Source of the DNA: Hahella ganghwensis DSM 17046
GTDB taxonomy: Bacteria > Pseudomonadota > Gammaproteobacteria > Pseudomonadales > Oleiphilaceae
Length of the DNA: 64,000 bases
Direction: 5' to 3'
Assembly (NCBI RefSeq): GCF_000376785.1
Contig: NZ_AQXX01000144.1
Location: 1-64,000 of the forward strand
In this document: in pieces, positions 10,759 through 19,830 of the stretch
Layout of the letters: each line of letters starts with the position of its first letter
How positions within the stretch are numbered: position 1 is the first letter of the stretch
Position numbers and translations under genes: made by a program
Notes under the pieces: generated by a model
The model's database searches: none
What the model was told of the DNA's origin: nothing
The model's input: the letters and a program-made list of their open reading frames with translations, nothing else

Positions 10759-10808
10759 CGTCTTATGTCTTTATTACACGCAATTCTACCAAGACGCTGA
10801 TCTCTGCG

Positions 10809-11498
10809 TTATTGATTCTTCCCATGCCTGAATCTACCCAGGAGCAACAAGCCGGTTCCCAGTAGTGCCATGGATGCTGGTCCATCAACAAAATGCAGCG
10901 TAATGCCTTCAGGAAGAGCAGAAGATGCGGATGGTCCTTGCCCTGTCTCTTCGTAGGCCCAGAAGGAAAAGGCCTCGCCATTTTCCCAGACACCTGAGAG
11001 ATGACCTCCAGTGTAGCTGAACTCTTTACCGTAGATATTGACTTGAGCATCGTCATTCAGAATCAGCCAACTCAGGTCATCGGCAAAGGTTATGTTGGCC
11101 ACAGATTGGTCGTAGAGTCGTAACCAGGAAATCTCACCACCGAAGATGTTTATGGTGGATTGCTTCAGTCCAGTCAGGTGGGCGAAATCACTCCCGGTCT
11201 CTGCAGTGATGGCAGATTGGTCTTCGGCACTTAAATAGCTTATTTTTGAACCTGGATTAGCTTCGAAGCGAGACTCGTTGTAGGTAGTCACCCGATCAAT
11301 ATCAGCGCCGGTGGTTGCAATGGTCCTGGATGAATCATAAGTGGTAACTGAGTTGTATTGAGAATCAAGAATCAGTTCGTTATCGTCAATATTCACCGCA
11401 GCCTTTACGGGGTCTTCCGTCATAGGTAAACCATGGGTGAATGATGCTGCCGTGAAGAGGCTAAGGCCTAGAATCCTGTTGAGTGTTTTCAACTTCAT
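10809..11498 (-). CDS. Exported protein with PEP-CTERM-like C-terminus
   Basis: 229 aa. An N-terminal signal peptide (LNRILGLSLFTAASFTHG) directs export. The middle is built of roughly 20-residue beta-strand repeats (DQSAITAETGS, KQSTINIFGGEISWLRLYDQS, DDAQVNIYG), like the beta-helix type of exosortase substrates. The C-terminus GPASMALLGTGLLLLGRFRHGK has the layout of a PEP-CTERM sorting tag: short motif, hydrophobic helix, basic cluster. The motif reads DGPAS instead of PEPAS. Exosortase would normally cleave here; none is in the window. AGGAGT directly precedes the chosen ATG, giving very short spacing. The match to the PEP-CTERM class is recognition by pattern, not search. Confidence 0.72.
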   Translation of the reverse strand: MKLKTLNRILGLSLFTAASFTHGLPMTEDPVKAAVNIDDNELILDSQYNSVTTYDSSRTIATTGADIDRVTTYNESRFEANPGSKISYLSAEDQSAITAETGSDFAHLTGLKQSTINIFGGEISWLRLYDQSVANITFADDLSWLILNDDAQVNIYGKEFSYTGGHLSGVWENGEAFSFWAYEETGQGPSASSALPEGITLHFVDGPASMALLGTGLLLLGRFRHGKNQ

Positions 11499-11908
11499 AC
11501 TCCTAATGAAGGTGGTTTTTCTTTATACCTATCGTATAGAGCTTTCCGGTGTTTGATCGCGACGAAGCATTTTCCTGGACCACTTAACTTTCAGAACTGG
11601 TCATCACTGACAGCTGTGCTAAAGGACCTGTTAGGAAACGAGTTTTATACCGGATGAAAGCTCTACCACTAATCTTGTGTTAGTGATTGATAGTGTTGAT
11701 GTCGATAAAAAAGCGATGGAAAGTGTATGTCAGAGCGCTCTGACATGGCCCATTAAATCAGGCGTTAATCCATCGGCGCGGATTTATGACAGAATGATAT
11801 TTCCCTGTCAACGAAAGAACATTTAAGTTTTGGCAAGCCTGAGGCAGTGTCGCTGTAAAGTGCTATTCTCTTTATATCATGGCCGACAATCCAATAAGGT
11901 GGATGGTT
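11499..11908. other. Divergent intergenic region (410 bp)
   Basis: Separates the PEP-CTERM-like gene (minus) from the ACP-ligase-acyltransferase gene (plus), so it must carry both promoters. It contains a perfect 20-bp palindrome at 11727-11746. I find no convincing small ORF or RNA gene here. Confidence 0.6.
11727..11746. promoter_or_regulatory. Perfect 20-bp palindrome, operator candidate
   Basis: ATGTCAGAGCGCTCTGACAT is a perfect palindrome without spacer, 163 bp upstream of the acyl-AMP ligase fusion and about 230 bp upstream of the PEP-CTERM-like gene. No T-run follows, so it is not a terminator. The symmetry is typical of a dimeric repressor site, for instance TetR or GntR type; the regulator is unknown. 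Confidence 0.5.
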
Positions 11909-14779
11909 ATGAAAGACGAACACACCCGGAATCCTCGTTCTGGAGAGACGCAACCTGAAGCATTTGTCGAAAATGCTGATCACGCCGTTGTGTTGCTAGG
12001 GGTGATTCGTCAACTGCTCGAAGACACCTATCCGGGTTCAAAAACACTTAAAGTCAGGTTAGAAAGCTCTCTTGATCGTGATCTGGGTCTGGATAGCTTG
12101 TCGAAAGCTGAATTGATTCAGCGGCTGGAGCACGCTTTCTCTGTGACCTTACCCGAGCAGGCACTTACCACAACAGAGACGCCGGAAGACCTCCTGAAGA
12201 TGATTCAAACTGCCACCGAAGGGTCGCTGGAGACTTGGGATCATTCTATCTTTGACGCGGAAGAAAATATGCTTGGAGATGTGAATGACGTTCCTGAGGG
12301 GGCTGAAACGCTCACCGATGCATTGCAATGGCATGTAGATCGACATTCGCAAAGGCCTCATATTTATCTTTATGGTGATCAACAAAATCCACAGATTATT
12401 AATTACGGGGATATGCTCCGCTTGGGGAAGGAAATCGCTGCCGGACTTCAGGGACTGGGGATCAGGTCGGGTCAGACCGTTGCAATTATGTTGCCAACGG
12501 GAAAAGACTATCTTGCAAGTTTTATCGGGATTCTTCTGGCCGGAGCCATTCCGGTGCCGATCTATCCGCCTACTAATCTATATCAACTGGAAGATCATCT
12601 AAAGCGCCATGTGAAGATTCTGGCGAATGCCCAGGTGGTCGTGTTAATCACTATACCGGAGGCGGGTAAGGTGGCAGCTTTAATGAAGGCGCAGGTTGAG
12701 TCGCTTGATAAGGTGATATCGCCTGACGAACTAAAGTCAGTCAATGCCATCTATCATAGAACGCCAGTTAATACGGACGATATAGCATTTTTACAGTACA
12801 CCTCGGGCAGTACCGGACAGCCTAAAGGAGTCATGCTGACCCACCGTGATCTACTGGCGAATATCCGGGCTATGGGGGAAGCGGCTCAGGTGGACTCGAC
12901 GGATATATTTGTCAGCTGGTTGCCTCTGTATCATGACATGGGATTGATTGGTGCCTGGTTGAACAGTCTTTACTACGCAGTGCCCTTGGTTCTGATGTCT
13001 CCGCTAGCCTTTCTGGCTCACCCGGTGCGCTGGTTGCAGGCAATCAGTCGTCATCGTGGAACGATTTCCGGAGGACCGAACTTTTCGTTTGAGTTATGCC
13101 TGACAAAAATTCCCGACAACGAATTGGCTGGAATTGATCTTAGTAGCCTGCGAATTCTGTTTAATGGTGCTGAAGCTGTGAGTCCGGGAACCTTGGATCT
13201 GTTTACGAAAAAATTTGCGGTTTGCGGTCTGCGACCGGTGGTTATGGTGCCTGTATATGGGCTCGCGGAAGTTGGGGTCGGGCTGGCCATTCCCCCAATT
13301 GGACGTTTTCCGATTGTCGATCGCGTCCAGCGTGATCCCTTCACTACGAAAGGTGAGGCTATACCGGCAACGGCAGATGATGAAAACACAATATCTTTTG
13401 TTGCCTGTGGTCATCCTTTGCCTGGTTATCAAATTCGAATTGTGGACGATCAGGGGAGAGAACTTCCGGATCGGCATCAGGGCCATCTGGAGTTTCAGGG
13501 GCCATCGGCAACTTCCGGATATTATTTGAATCCCGAGGCAACAAGTCGCCTCTACCACGGGGAGTGGCTGGATTCAGGGGATCTGGCCTACATTTCTGGT
13601 GGCGATGTCTATTTGACAGGAAGGACTAAGGATATCGTCATTCGTGGAGGCAGAAATATCTATCCTCACGAGTTGGAAGAAGCTGTAGGACAACTTGAAG
13701 GTATTCGCAAAGGATGCGTTGCTGTATTTGGCGTGCCGCGACAAGAATCAGGAACAGAGTCGCTGGTGGTGGTTGCTGAAACACGTGAGACGGAGGAGGC
13801 GGTCAAGCAGCAATTGTGTAAAGACATTATCACCGTCACAACGGAGATACTGGGTTCTGCTCCGGATGACGTGGTGCTGGTGTCACCACATACTGTTCTT
13901 AAAACCTCCAGCGGAAAGGTGCGGCGGGCTGCTGTGAAAACTTTATACGAAACTCATGGCCTCAATAGAAAACCTCAAAAAATCTGGTGGCAGTTACTTC
14001 GGTTGTCTATAGCCGCCAGGAAGCCGGCCATGCGACGTTTCCTTTTGGCAATACGAAAATCCTGGTATGCAGGGTATGTCAGGGCTCTTTTCTGGATGAT
14101 GGCCCCTTGTGTTTGGGTGGGCATATTTTTCTGTACTCAAACAAATCAAGCTCGTGTATTTGTGCGCAGAGTAACCAGGGCGTTTCTAAAAATGGCCGGA
14201 TTGCCGATGTCTGTAGAAGGGCTTGAGTACCTGTCACCGGATTGCGCCTGCGTGATCGTGGCTAATCATTCCAGTTATCTGGATGGACTCGTGATAACGG
14301 CCGCACTGCCAGCCAGTTTTGGGTTTGTGGCTAAAGGTGAGCTGAAAAATCACTACTTTGCGAGGGTGTTTCTGGAGCGGTTGGGCACAGAATTTGTTGA
14401 ACGTTTTGATAAACAAAAAGGTGTGGCAGATGCCAGAAAAACGATCAAAACCCTCCAGGAGGGGCGATCCCTGATCTATTTCCCGGAAGGTACCTTTACC
14501 CGCATGCCGGGGCTATTGCCGTTTCGCATGGGGGCCTTTGTGGCGGCTGTGGAAGCCGGGGTTCCGGTCATTCCCATGACAATTAGAGGTACCCGTTCAA
14601 TCCTGAGGGGGGATGATCTCTACCCTCATAAAGGAAAGATCAACATTCGCTTGTTCCCTGCTATCCGACCGGACGGCAATGATTGGAGTGCGGCAGTAAA
14701 ACTGAGCGCCGATGCCAGAGCTGAAATTTTCCGGCATTTGGATGAACCGGATCTGGGAGCTGAAAAAACATTGATTTAG
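11909..14779 (+). CDS. Fused acyl carrier protein - fatty-acyl-AMP ligase - PlsC-type acyltransferase
   Basis: 956 aa from ATG 11909, chosen because AAGGTGG lies 6 bp before it; an in-frame ATG at 11879 has no ribosome site. Residues about 20-105 are an ACP with the phosphopantetheine serine in DLGLDSLSK (Ser about 63). About 130-700 are an adenylate-forming enzyme with YTSGSTGQPKG, the FAAL-like SWLPLYHDMGLIG and a C-terminal subdomain (GRTKDIVIRGGRNIYP). About 770-930 are a lysophosphatidate-type acyltransferase with NHSSYLDG (HX4D) and FPEGTFTR, after a hydrophobic stretch. Inferred role: activate a fatty acid as acyl-AMP, load it on its own ACP and transfer it to a lysolipid or other acceptor at the inner membrane. 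It resembles Aas in function, but the order is reversed and an ACP is added. Confidence 0.85.
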   Translation: MKDEHTRNPRSGETQPEAFVENADHAVVLLGVIRQLLEDTYPGSKTLKVRLESSLDRDLGLDSLSKAELIQRLEHAFSVTLPEQALTTTETPEDLLKMIQTATEGSLETWDHSIFDAEENMLGDVNDVPEGAETLTDALQWHVDRHSQRPHIYLYGDQQNPQIINYGDMLRLGKEIAAGLQGLGIRSGQTVAIMLPTGKDYLASFIGILLAGAIPVPIYPPTNLYQLEDHLKRHVKILANAQVVVLITIPEAGKVAALMKAQVESLDKVISPDELKSVNAIYHRTPVNTDDIAFLQYTSGSTGQPKGVMLTHRDLLANIRAMGEAAQVDSTDIFVSWLPLYHDMGLIGAWLNSLYYAVPLVLMSPLAFLAHPVRWLQAISRHRGTISGGPNFSFELCLTKIPDNELAGIDLSSLRILFNGAEAVSPGTLDLFTKKFAVCGLRPVVMVPVYGLAEVGVGLAIPPIGRFPIVDRVQRDPFTTKGEAIPATADDENTISFVACGHPLPGYQIRIVDDQGRELPDRHQGHLEFQGPSATSGYYLNPEATSRLYHGEWLDSGDLAYISGGDVYLTGRTKDIVIRGGRNIYPHELEEAVGQLEGIRKGCVAVFGVPRQESGTESLVVVAETRETEEAVKQQLCKDIITVTTEILGSAPDDVVLVSPHTVLKTSSGKVRRAAVKTLYETHGLNRKPQKIWWQLLRLSIAARKPAMRRFLLAIRKSWYAGYVRALFWMMAPCVWVGIFFCTQTNQARVFVRRVTRAFLKMAGLPMSVEGLEYLSPDCACVIVANHSSYLDGLVITAALPASFGFVAKGELKNHYFARVFLERLGTEFVERFDKQKGVADARKTIKTLQEGRSLIYFPEGTFTRMPGLLPFRMGAFVAAVEAGVPVIPMTIRGTRSILRGDDLYPHKGKINIRLFPAIRPDGNDWSAAVKLSADARAEIFRHLDEPDLGAEKTLI

Positions 14780-14834
14780 GCTTACGTTGTAATCCAATGA
14801 TTTGTCATTTTTTTACATGAAGAAAAATTAAGAC

Positions 14835-14843
14835 TGGTATAAT
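14835..14843 (+). promoter_or_regulatory. Extended -10 promoter candidate for the DUF2167 gene
   Basis: TGGTATAAT matches an extended -10 element exactly (TGn TATAAT), in an AT-rich stretch. The -35 region is weak, which is normal for this class. It would give a leader of about 155 nt. Confidence 0.5.
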
Positions 14844-15004
14844 TCCTTCTTGCCCAAGATGCTGGACCAGGACTGACCATAAGTCGACAGTCATCCTCCG
14901 GGCCATCTATAACACCTGCGAAACCGAGTGTGTTGCATTAACGATGGAACCAATTTGCTGCCTCACAGAAGTTTCAGGGACCACGAATTGATAGGAGTAT
15001 ACGG

Positions 15005-15904
15005 ATGCAGCGTTTTTCCACGTTGTTACTTTCCCTTTTATTATCTGCGCTGACCCTGCAGGCTCTAGCTGATGAAAGCGCCTCCAGCGAAATGAGTCAG
15101 GAAGAAGCTAAGTACTACGCCTGGGCGACTGAGTTTTTGGCAAGCCTCAACAAGCAAACCGGTAAAGTGACGTTGCCGAATCAGGTGGCGTCATTGGATC
15201 TGGGCGAGGACTATTATTACTTGTCTCCTGAGGATGCGGAGCGGGTCCTCGTGGAAGCCTGGGGCAATCCTCCGGATGAAACTCATCTGGGCATGATCTT
15301 TCCGGCTCAGTACACGCCGTTGGATGCGGGTTCCTGGGGGGTGCTGATTGAGTACACAGAAGAAGGCTATGTTGATGACTCTGATGCCCAGGATATTGAC
15401 TATGATGATCTGCTTGCTGATATGCAGGCTGATACCCGTGACGCGAGTGAGTACCGGATGGAGCAGGGCTACGAGTCCATCGAACTGGTTGGATGGGCGG
15501 CTCGTCCATACTATGACCAGACGCAGCATAAGCTGCACTGGGCCAAAGAAATCAAATTCGGTAGCAGCCCTGATCATACCCTCAATTATAATCTACGGGT
15601 ATTAGGGCGTCAGGGTGTGTTGTCTCTGAACTTTATTGCCGATATGAGCCAGTTGCCGGAGATTGAATCCCAATTGGACGGCGTTATGCAGGTCGCGCAT
15701 TTTAATCCGGGTTATCGCTATGAAGAATTTGACCCGAGTGTGGATAAAGTGGCTGCCTATGGACTCGGTGCCTTGGTTGCAGGAAAAGTCCTGGCAAAAA
15801 CAGGTCTGTTGGCCATGGCGTTGTTGTTACTGAAGAAGTTCTGGTTTGTGATTATTGCTGCCTTCTATGGTGTGGCCAAACTCTTCAAGCGGAAACAGAG
15901 CTAA
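15005..15904 (+). CDS. DUF2167 membrane-anchored exported protein
   Basis: 299 aa. The N-terminus (FSTLLLSLLLSALTLQALA) is a signal peptide. The middle matches the DUF2167 family from memory: VTLPNQVASLDLGEDYYYLSPEDAERVL, then WGNPP, GMIFP and SWGVLIEY. Near the C-terminus is a hydrophobic helix pair (GLLAMALLLLKKFWFVIIAAFYGV) with basic residues KLFKRKQS after it, so the domain probably sits in the periplasm held by a C-terminal anchor. AGGAG is 8 bp before the start. Function unknown. It is a single gene with its own promoter and a terminator downstream. Confidence 0.85.
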   Translation: MQRFSTLLLSLLLSALTLQALADESASSEMSQEEAKYYAWATEFLASLNKQTGKVTLPNQVASLDLGEDYYYLSPEDAERVLVEAWGNPPDETHLGMIFPAQYTPLDAGSWGVLIEYTEEGYVDDSDAQDIDYDDLLADMQADTRDASEYRMEQGYESIELVGWAARPYYDQTQHKLHWAKEIKFGSSPDHTLNYNLRVLGRQGVLSLNFIADMSQLPEIESQLDGVMQVAHFNPGYRYEEFDPSVDKVAAYGLGALVAGKVLAKTGLLAMALLLLKKFWFVIIAAFYGVAKLFKRKQS

Positions 15905-15930
15905 GTTTGTTCAGGCCAGTAAAGACATGA

Positions 15931-15953
15931 AGCCCCGCATGCGGGGCTTTTTT
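15931..15953 (+). terminator. Rho-independent terminator after DUF2167 gene
   Basis: AGCCCCGC AT GCGGGGCT followed by TTTTTT. The stem is self-symmetrical, but only the plus side has a long T-run, matching termination of the plus-strand gene; the minus-strand NDH-2 gene ends 23 bp away. Confidence 0.9.
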
Positions 15954-15975
15954 GTGGAAATCTGGTGAAAATTGC

Positions 15976-17277
15976 TTAGTGAAGCTTCAGTCGTGGGCGG
16001 ATTATCCGATTGATCCTGGCTGAAAACATAATCAGAAAAGTCCGGATATAGCCATGCAGGGCAATCTGGTGCAGTCGGTACAAGGATATATACACCACTC
16101 TGGCCACCCGTCCCTCAATCATCATGGATTTGCCAGTGAGGTTCCCCATCAGGTTGCCTACCGTCGAGTAGCGACTGAGAGACACCAGAGAGCCATGATC
16201 TTTGTATACGTAACCTTTTAATGGCTGGTTATTCAGAAGGTTCATCAGGTTCTTGTAGACATGGCTTGCCATCTGATGGGCAGATTGGGCCCGTGGTGGA
16301 ACACGAGAACCGTCTGGCTGAGGACAACTGGCGCAATCCCCAATTGCAAAAATACGATCATCAGACGTTGATTGCAGAGACGGTTTTACCTCCACCTGAT
16401 TATTTCTGGTGGTTGTCAGACCTTCAATACCGCCAAGGAACTCAGGGGCTTTGACACCGGCTGCCCATACTCGGGTGTCAGCTTCAATCAGTTCACCATC
16501 AGCGGTTTCAAACCCTTTGTCTGTGACTTGAGTGACTTTGGTGTTGGTGCGAATCGAAATATTCAGTTTGCCAAGTTCTTCCACGACAGAGTTGGAAATA
16601 CGTTCAGGCAGGGCGGGCAGTACTCTGGGGCCGGCTTCTATGATAGTGACTTCAAGGTTTTCCGAACCAAGATTCAGGCCGTAGGCTCTCAACAGAGCGG
16701 TGGTATTGTGCAGTTCTGCTGCAAGCTCAACGCCTGTGGCTCCTGCACCGACAATACCGATCTTCAGGACCACCGGTTTGCCTTCTCCTGCATCGTTGCT
16801 GAGCTTCAGGTACGTATCCAGCAATTGGCGATGGAAGCGGTCTGCCTGTTTGCGACTGTCTAAAAAAGCACAGAATTCTGCCGCTCCTGGCGTGCCGAAG
16901 TCGTTGGTTTTGCTGCCTACCGCCAGAACCAGATAATCATACTTTAATGTGCGTTCAGGCTGTACCTGACGGCCTGCACTGTCCATGGTGGGGGCCAGAG
17001 TGAGAGTTCGTTCGGTCTGGTCCAGATTGCTCATACTTCCCAGATGGAAGTTGAAATAATGGTAATAGGCATGTGCCCGGTAGCTGACTTCGTCTATCCC
17101 CGAATCAAGCGAACCTGTGGCGACCTCGTGTAACAAAGGTTTCCAAAGGTGGGTGGGATTGGTATCCACCAGATGAATTTCTGCTTTACCTTTCTTTCCA
17201 AGCTTGTTTCCCAAACGGGTAGCGAGTTCCAGTCCTCCTGCGCCGCCACCGACGACGACTATCTTAGGTATACTCAT
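15976..17277 (-). CDS. ndh: Type II NADH:quinone oxidoreductase (NDH-2)
   Basis: 433 aa, usual size for the family. It transfers electrons from NADH to quinone through FAD at the inner face of the cytoplasmic membrane without pumping protons. Two dinucleotide folds are visible: FAD site [16 protein letters not shown] at 7-22 and NADH site [16 protein letters not shown] near 175-190. [16 protein letters not shown] and the late FAIGDCASC are also typical. The C-terminus ([21 protein letters not shown]) is amphipathic and should bind the membrane. The upstream gap of 238 bp to the ChrR gene means it probably has its own promoter. Confidence 0.93.
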   Translation of the reverse strand: MSIPKIVVVGGGAGGLELATRLGNKLGKKGKAEIHLVDTNPTHLWKPLLHEVATGSLDSGIDEVSYRAHAYYHYFNFHLGSMSNLDQTERTLTLAPTMDSAGRQVQPERTLKYDYLVLAVGSKTNDFGTPGAAEFCAFLDSRKQADRFHRQLLDTYLKLSNDAGEGKPVVLKIGIVGAGATGVELAAELHNTTALLRAYGLNLGSENLEVTIIEAGPRVLPALPERISNSVVEELGKLNISIRTNTKVTQVTDKGFETADGELIEADTRVWAAGVKAPEFLGGIEGLTTTRNNQVEVKPSLQSTSDDRIFAIGDCASCPQPDGSRVPPRAQSAHQMASHVYKNLMNLLNNQPLKGYVYKDHGSLVSLSRYSTVGNLMGNLTGKSMMIEGRVARVVYISLYRLHQIALHGYIRTFLIMFSARINRIIRPRLKLH

Positions 17278-17515
17278 TAGCTTTAACGCCTCCAGATTTT
17301 AAGTTTTCTAACGCTTTGACACTGAGTTGCTGCAATTCCGGACCGTTATGGAGTGCCAAAATGTTAGTAAACTTTACAAAATGGAGCGTAGCAGAGGGAT
17401 TATAAGGAATATTGAGAAGAATTTCGCATGAAGTTTCATAGAAGAAGGCGACCAGGAGGCCGCCTTCCTAAATGGGAGTTGTCAGGATTGTCGGTATCTT
17501 AGGTTTAGTACCGGG

Positions 17516-18181
17516 TCAGGTTGATTGGGAAGCCAGGTCTTCCTGATTCAGAAACATATCACGGAATCTTTCCAGCCAGCGGCCTACAGGGCCGGTCAGC
17601 CGAACGGGAGCTTCCATATAAGTCAGACAGATGCAGTCTTCATTTTCCAAAGCACGGGGTCGGTGATTGTGGGTTCCGTCCCGGATGATGAAATCTCCCA
17701 CATCATATACACCCATTTCATCGGAAAAACCGCCCTGAAGCACGACCGTTATTTCGCGGCCATAATGACCGTGAACCGGTGCAATCCCTCCTGCCGCAAT
17801 TTTCTGGAGAGCCAGCCGCCAGCGGCCTTGCTTGGGCACTTCCAGGACATATTCGTAGAGTTTAAACCACTGCTTACGCCAGGTAAGGTCTACCAGGCCA
17901 TCCGGTAGCCAGGAATGCAGTGGATTGCCCACTCTTTCCACTTCGGGTTCAGGATGTACGAGATCGACCCGTTCCAATATTCGCTCAAAAATAGCATCGT
18001 CGAGGGATTCGTTGGGTAACGTATCCAGAAGAGCGCCACCGAGGGTGCTGAGTTTTTGGATTTGAGTACGACATTGAGAACAGTACTGTAAGTGAACCGA
18101 GATACATAACGCCAAGTGACACTTGATGTTCCCGGCGGCGTACTCAACCAGAGTGTCATCACTGGGGTGATGCTGAACCAT
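17516..18181 (-). CDS. chrR: ChrR-type zinc anti-sigma factor with cupin domain
   Basis: 221 aa. The N-terminal half is a zinc anti-sigma domain (HHPSDDTLVEYAAG, then HLQYCSQC, the Hx3Cx2C signature) that should hold the ECF sigma factor inactive. The C-terminal half is a cupin (APVHGHYGREITVVLQGGF, FIIRDGTHNHRP) carrying potential metal ligands, as in Rhodobacter sphaeroides ChrR, where it senses singlet oxygen and organic peroxides. The start lies 2 bp after the sigma stop codon (TAA GT ATG), so the pair is translationally coupled in the classic order. Confidence 0.9.
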   Translation of the reverse strand: MVQHHPSDDTLVEYAAGNIKCHLALCISVHLQYCSQCRTQIQKLSTLGGALLDTLPNESLDDAIFERILERVDLVHPEPEVERVGNPLHSWLPDGLVDLTWRKQWFKLYEYVLEVPKQGRWRLALQKIAAGGIAPVHGHYGREITVVLQGGFSDEMGVYDVGDFIIRDGTHNHRPRALENEDCICLTYMEAPVRLTGPVGRWLERFRDMFLNQEDLASQST

Positions 18182-18183
18182 AC

Positions 18184-18822
18184 TTATACTTCCTGCAAAA
18201 TCACTTTCAGTTTCTGGAGTGCCAGACGCACTCGACTCTTCACCGTGCCAAGAGGCAACTCTAATTCATTGGCGACTCTCTGATGGGATTTATCCTCCAG
18301 ATAGACTTTAGCGATGACGTCCCGCTGATCCACGGGTAATTCATCCAGGGACTCTCTGAGCAGCTTGCTGTAAACCGCTTGCTGGAACGCTGAGGTTGGC
18401 TCGTCCTCTCCGGGCATAGACCAGAGGAAATCATTTTCCACATGGATCTCGCTGGATACCCGGTTGAGCTTGCGCAGCATATCGATCCTGGCATTACGAG
18501 TGATCGCGAACAGCCAAGTGGAAGCGCTGGCTTTGTTGCGATCGAACTGACGCGCGCGCCGCCATATATTGACCATCACTTCCTGTACCAGCTCTTCGGC
18601 ATATTCCAGCATCCCCTGCTTAATGGCATAGGATTTAATTTTAGGCCCGAAATCCTGGAACAGACGGCGAAATGCCGCACGGTCCTGTCTTAGGGCCACC
18701 GCTTCAATGAGCGGTGCCAGATGGTCGACCTTAGCGGAGTCGTCGGCAGCCGGAGATGTCTTCGGTTTTGAGTCCATAGTTCGGCTCAGTGGTAGGACAA
18801 CGACATTATTCGCTTTAACCAT
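18184..18822 (-). CDS. ECF sigma factor, RpoE/ChrR (ECF11-like) group
   Basis: 212 aa. Region 2 is near residues 45-125 (AFRRLFQDFGPKIKSYA, ELVQEVMVNIWRRA, STWLFAITRNARIDMLRK). Region 4 is near 155-205 (LDELPVDQRDVIAKVYLE, GTVKSRVRLALQKLK). Group assignment rests on the directly following chrR gene; such factors drive photo-oxidative stress regulons. The first 20 residues are an extension without clear homology, but AGGAAC lies 9 bp before this ATG. A possible autoregulated promoter lies upstream. No photolyase or other usual target adjoins it. Confidence 0.92.
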   Translation of the reverse strand: MVKANNVVVLPLSRTMDSKPKTSPAADDSAKVDHLAPLIEAVALRQDRAAFRRLFQDFGPKIKSYAIKQGMLEYAEELVQEVMVNIWRRARQFDRNKASASTWLFAITRNARIDMLRKLNRVSSEIHVENDFLWSMPGEDEPTSAFQQAVYSKLLRESLDELPVDQRDVIAKVYLEDKSHQRVANELELPLGTVKSRVRLALQKLKVILQEV

Positions 18823-18863
18823 AGCCTATAGTTCCTGTCAGTAGCCAGTAATGAATGATCTTT

Positions 18864-18898
18864 TATACGCGAAGCGGGCCGGAGCGGATGATTGATCA
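18864..18898 (-). promoter_or_regulatory. Possible ECF-sigma promoter upstream of the sigma gene
   Basis: On the minus strand TCATCC is followed after 16 bp by CGTATA, and TGATCA overlaps just upstream. This resembles the TGATCC / CGTAT-like elements I remember for RpoE/ChrR-type promoters and sits about 45 bp before the start codon, as expected for autoregulation. The fit of the -35 element is imperfect. Confidence 0.35.
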
Positions 18899-18942
18899 CA
18901 ATTACAAATAGACAGTTTTTTTGATCGACTACCCGATTTTTC

Positions 18943-19776
18943 TCATGGACTATCAAGCAGATCCTGTATAGCCGGTGCAATCATTGGGCTCCAGGCAATT
19001 CCGACACAGCGGGTCACTATGGGCAGGCCTTTTACTGCAGACAGGGGGCAGGTTTTTATTTGATATTCATGGGGACTGTCCGGAGCCGGCGCGATACAGG
19101 CGCCGATACCCGTTTCCACTAATGCAAGTGCCCATTCTTCTGAATCAGTTTGTGCTGTAATCCGGGGGTTAAGTTGGTAACTGGCGATAAAATCCTCCCA
19201 TAAATGTGAGCGTTCGCAAAAGGTCCGTTCAACAATGGGAAGGTGTTGTAGATCAGATATTTCGATTGTTTCTTTTGTCGCTAATGGATGATCCAGGGGT
19301 AGCAACAGGCAGTATTCATCTTCCCAGATCGGACGAAAGCGGTAGTTCTCTGGCAGTTCGTCCTGTCTGGTAATAATGATCTCAGCGTCGGGATTAGCGC
19401 GGCTGATTTCGAGTTGATATTCATGTCGCAATGGCTCCAGGCGCCTCAACAAAGTACGCATTCTTGGCAGACTCAGGGTGATATTGAGTTGCAGGGAGAG
19501 TGTGCGTAATGGTTGCCTCTGCCGAAAATATCGCACGATACCCTCACTTTCCGCGAGTAGCCTTTGTGCTTTCAGATAGAACTCTCGTCCCGCCGGTGTT
19601 GGTTGTACGCCTTTTTTGCCTCGGTGCAGTAACCGGGTATCCAGCTCCCCTTCTAATTTATTGATTGCCAGGGAGATGGAAGGTTGTGCGACGTGACATT
19701 GTTCAGCAGCTGCGGTAATACTGCTTTCCTCGACGGCTGCAACAAAATAGCGTAAAGATCTAAGATCCATAGTCAT
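18943..19776 (-). CDS. LysR-family transcriptional regulator
   Basis: 277 aa. The N-terminal winged helix is clear (LRSLRYFVAAVEESSITAAAEQCHVAQPSISLAINKLE, residues 4-42), followed by a substrate-binding fold with a LysR-type effector cleft. It is somewhat shorter than the usual 290-310 aa. It is 54 bp downstream of, and on the same strand as, a periplasmic metallo-hydrolase gene, so the two may be one transcript and the hydrolase may be related to the effector. Effector unknown. Confidence 0.9.
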   Translation of the reverse strand: MTMDLRSLRYFVAAVEESSITAAAEQCHVAQPSISLAINKLEGELDTRLLHRGKKGVQPTPAGREFYLKAQRLLAESEGIVRYFRQRQPLRTLSLQLNITLSLPRMRTLLRRLEPLRHEYQLEISRANPDAEIIITRQDELPENYRFRPIWEDEYCLLLPLDHPLATKETIEISDLQHLPIVERTFCERSHLWEDFIASYQLNPRITAQTDSEEWALALVETGIGACIAPAPDSPHEYQIKTCPLSAVKGLPIVTRCVGIAWSPMIAPAIQDLLDSP

Positions 19777-19830
19777 TCCTGAAAAGTCGATGGTCGTTCC
19801 TGAAAGTCCGGTGATGGAATAGACAGTAGA

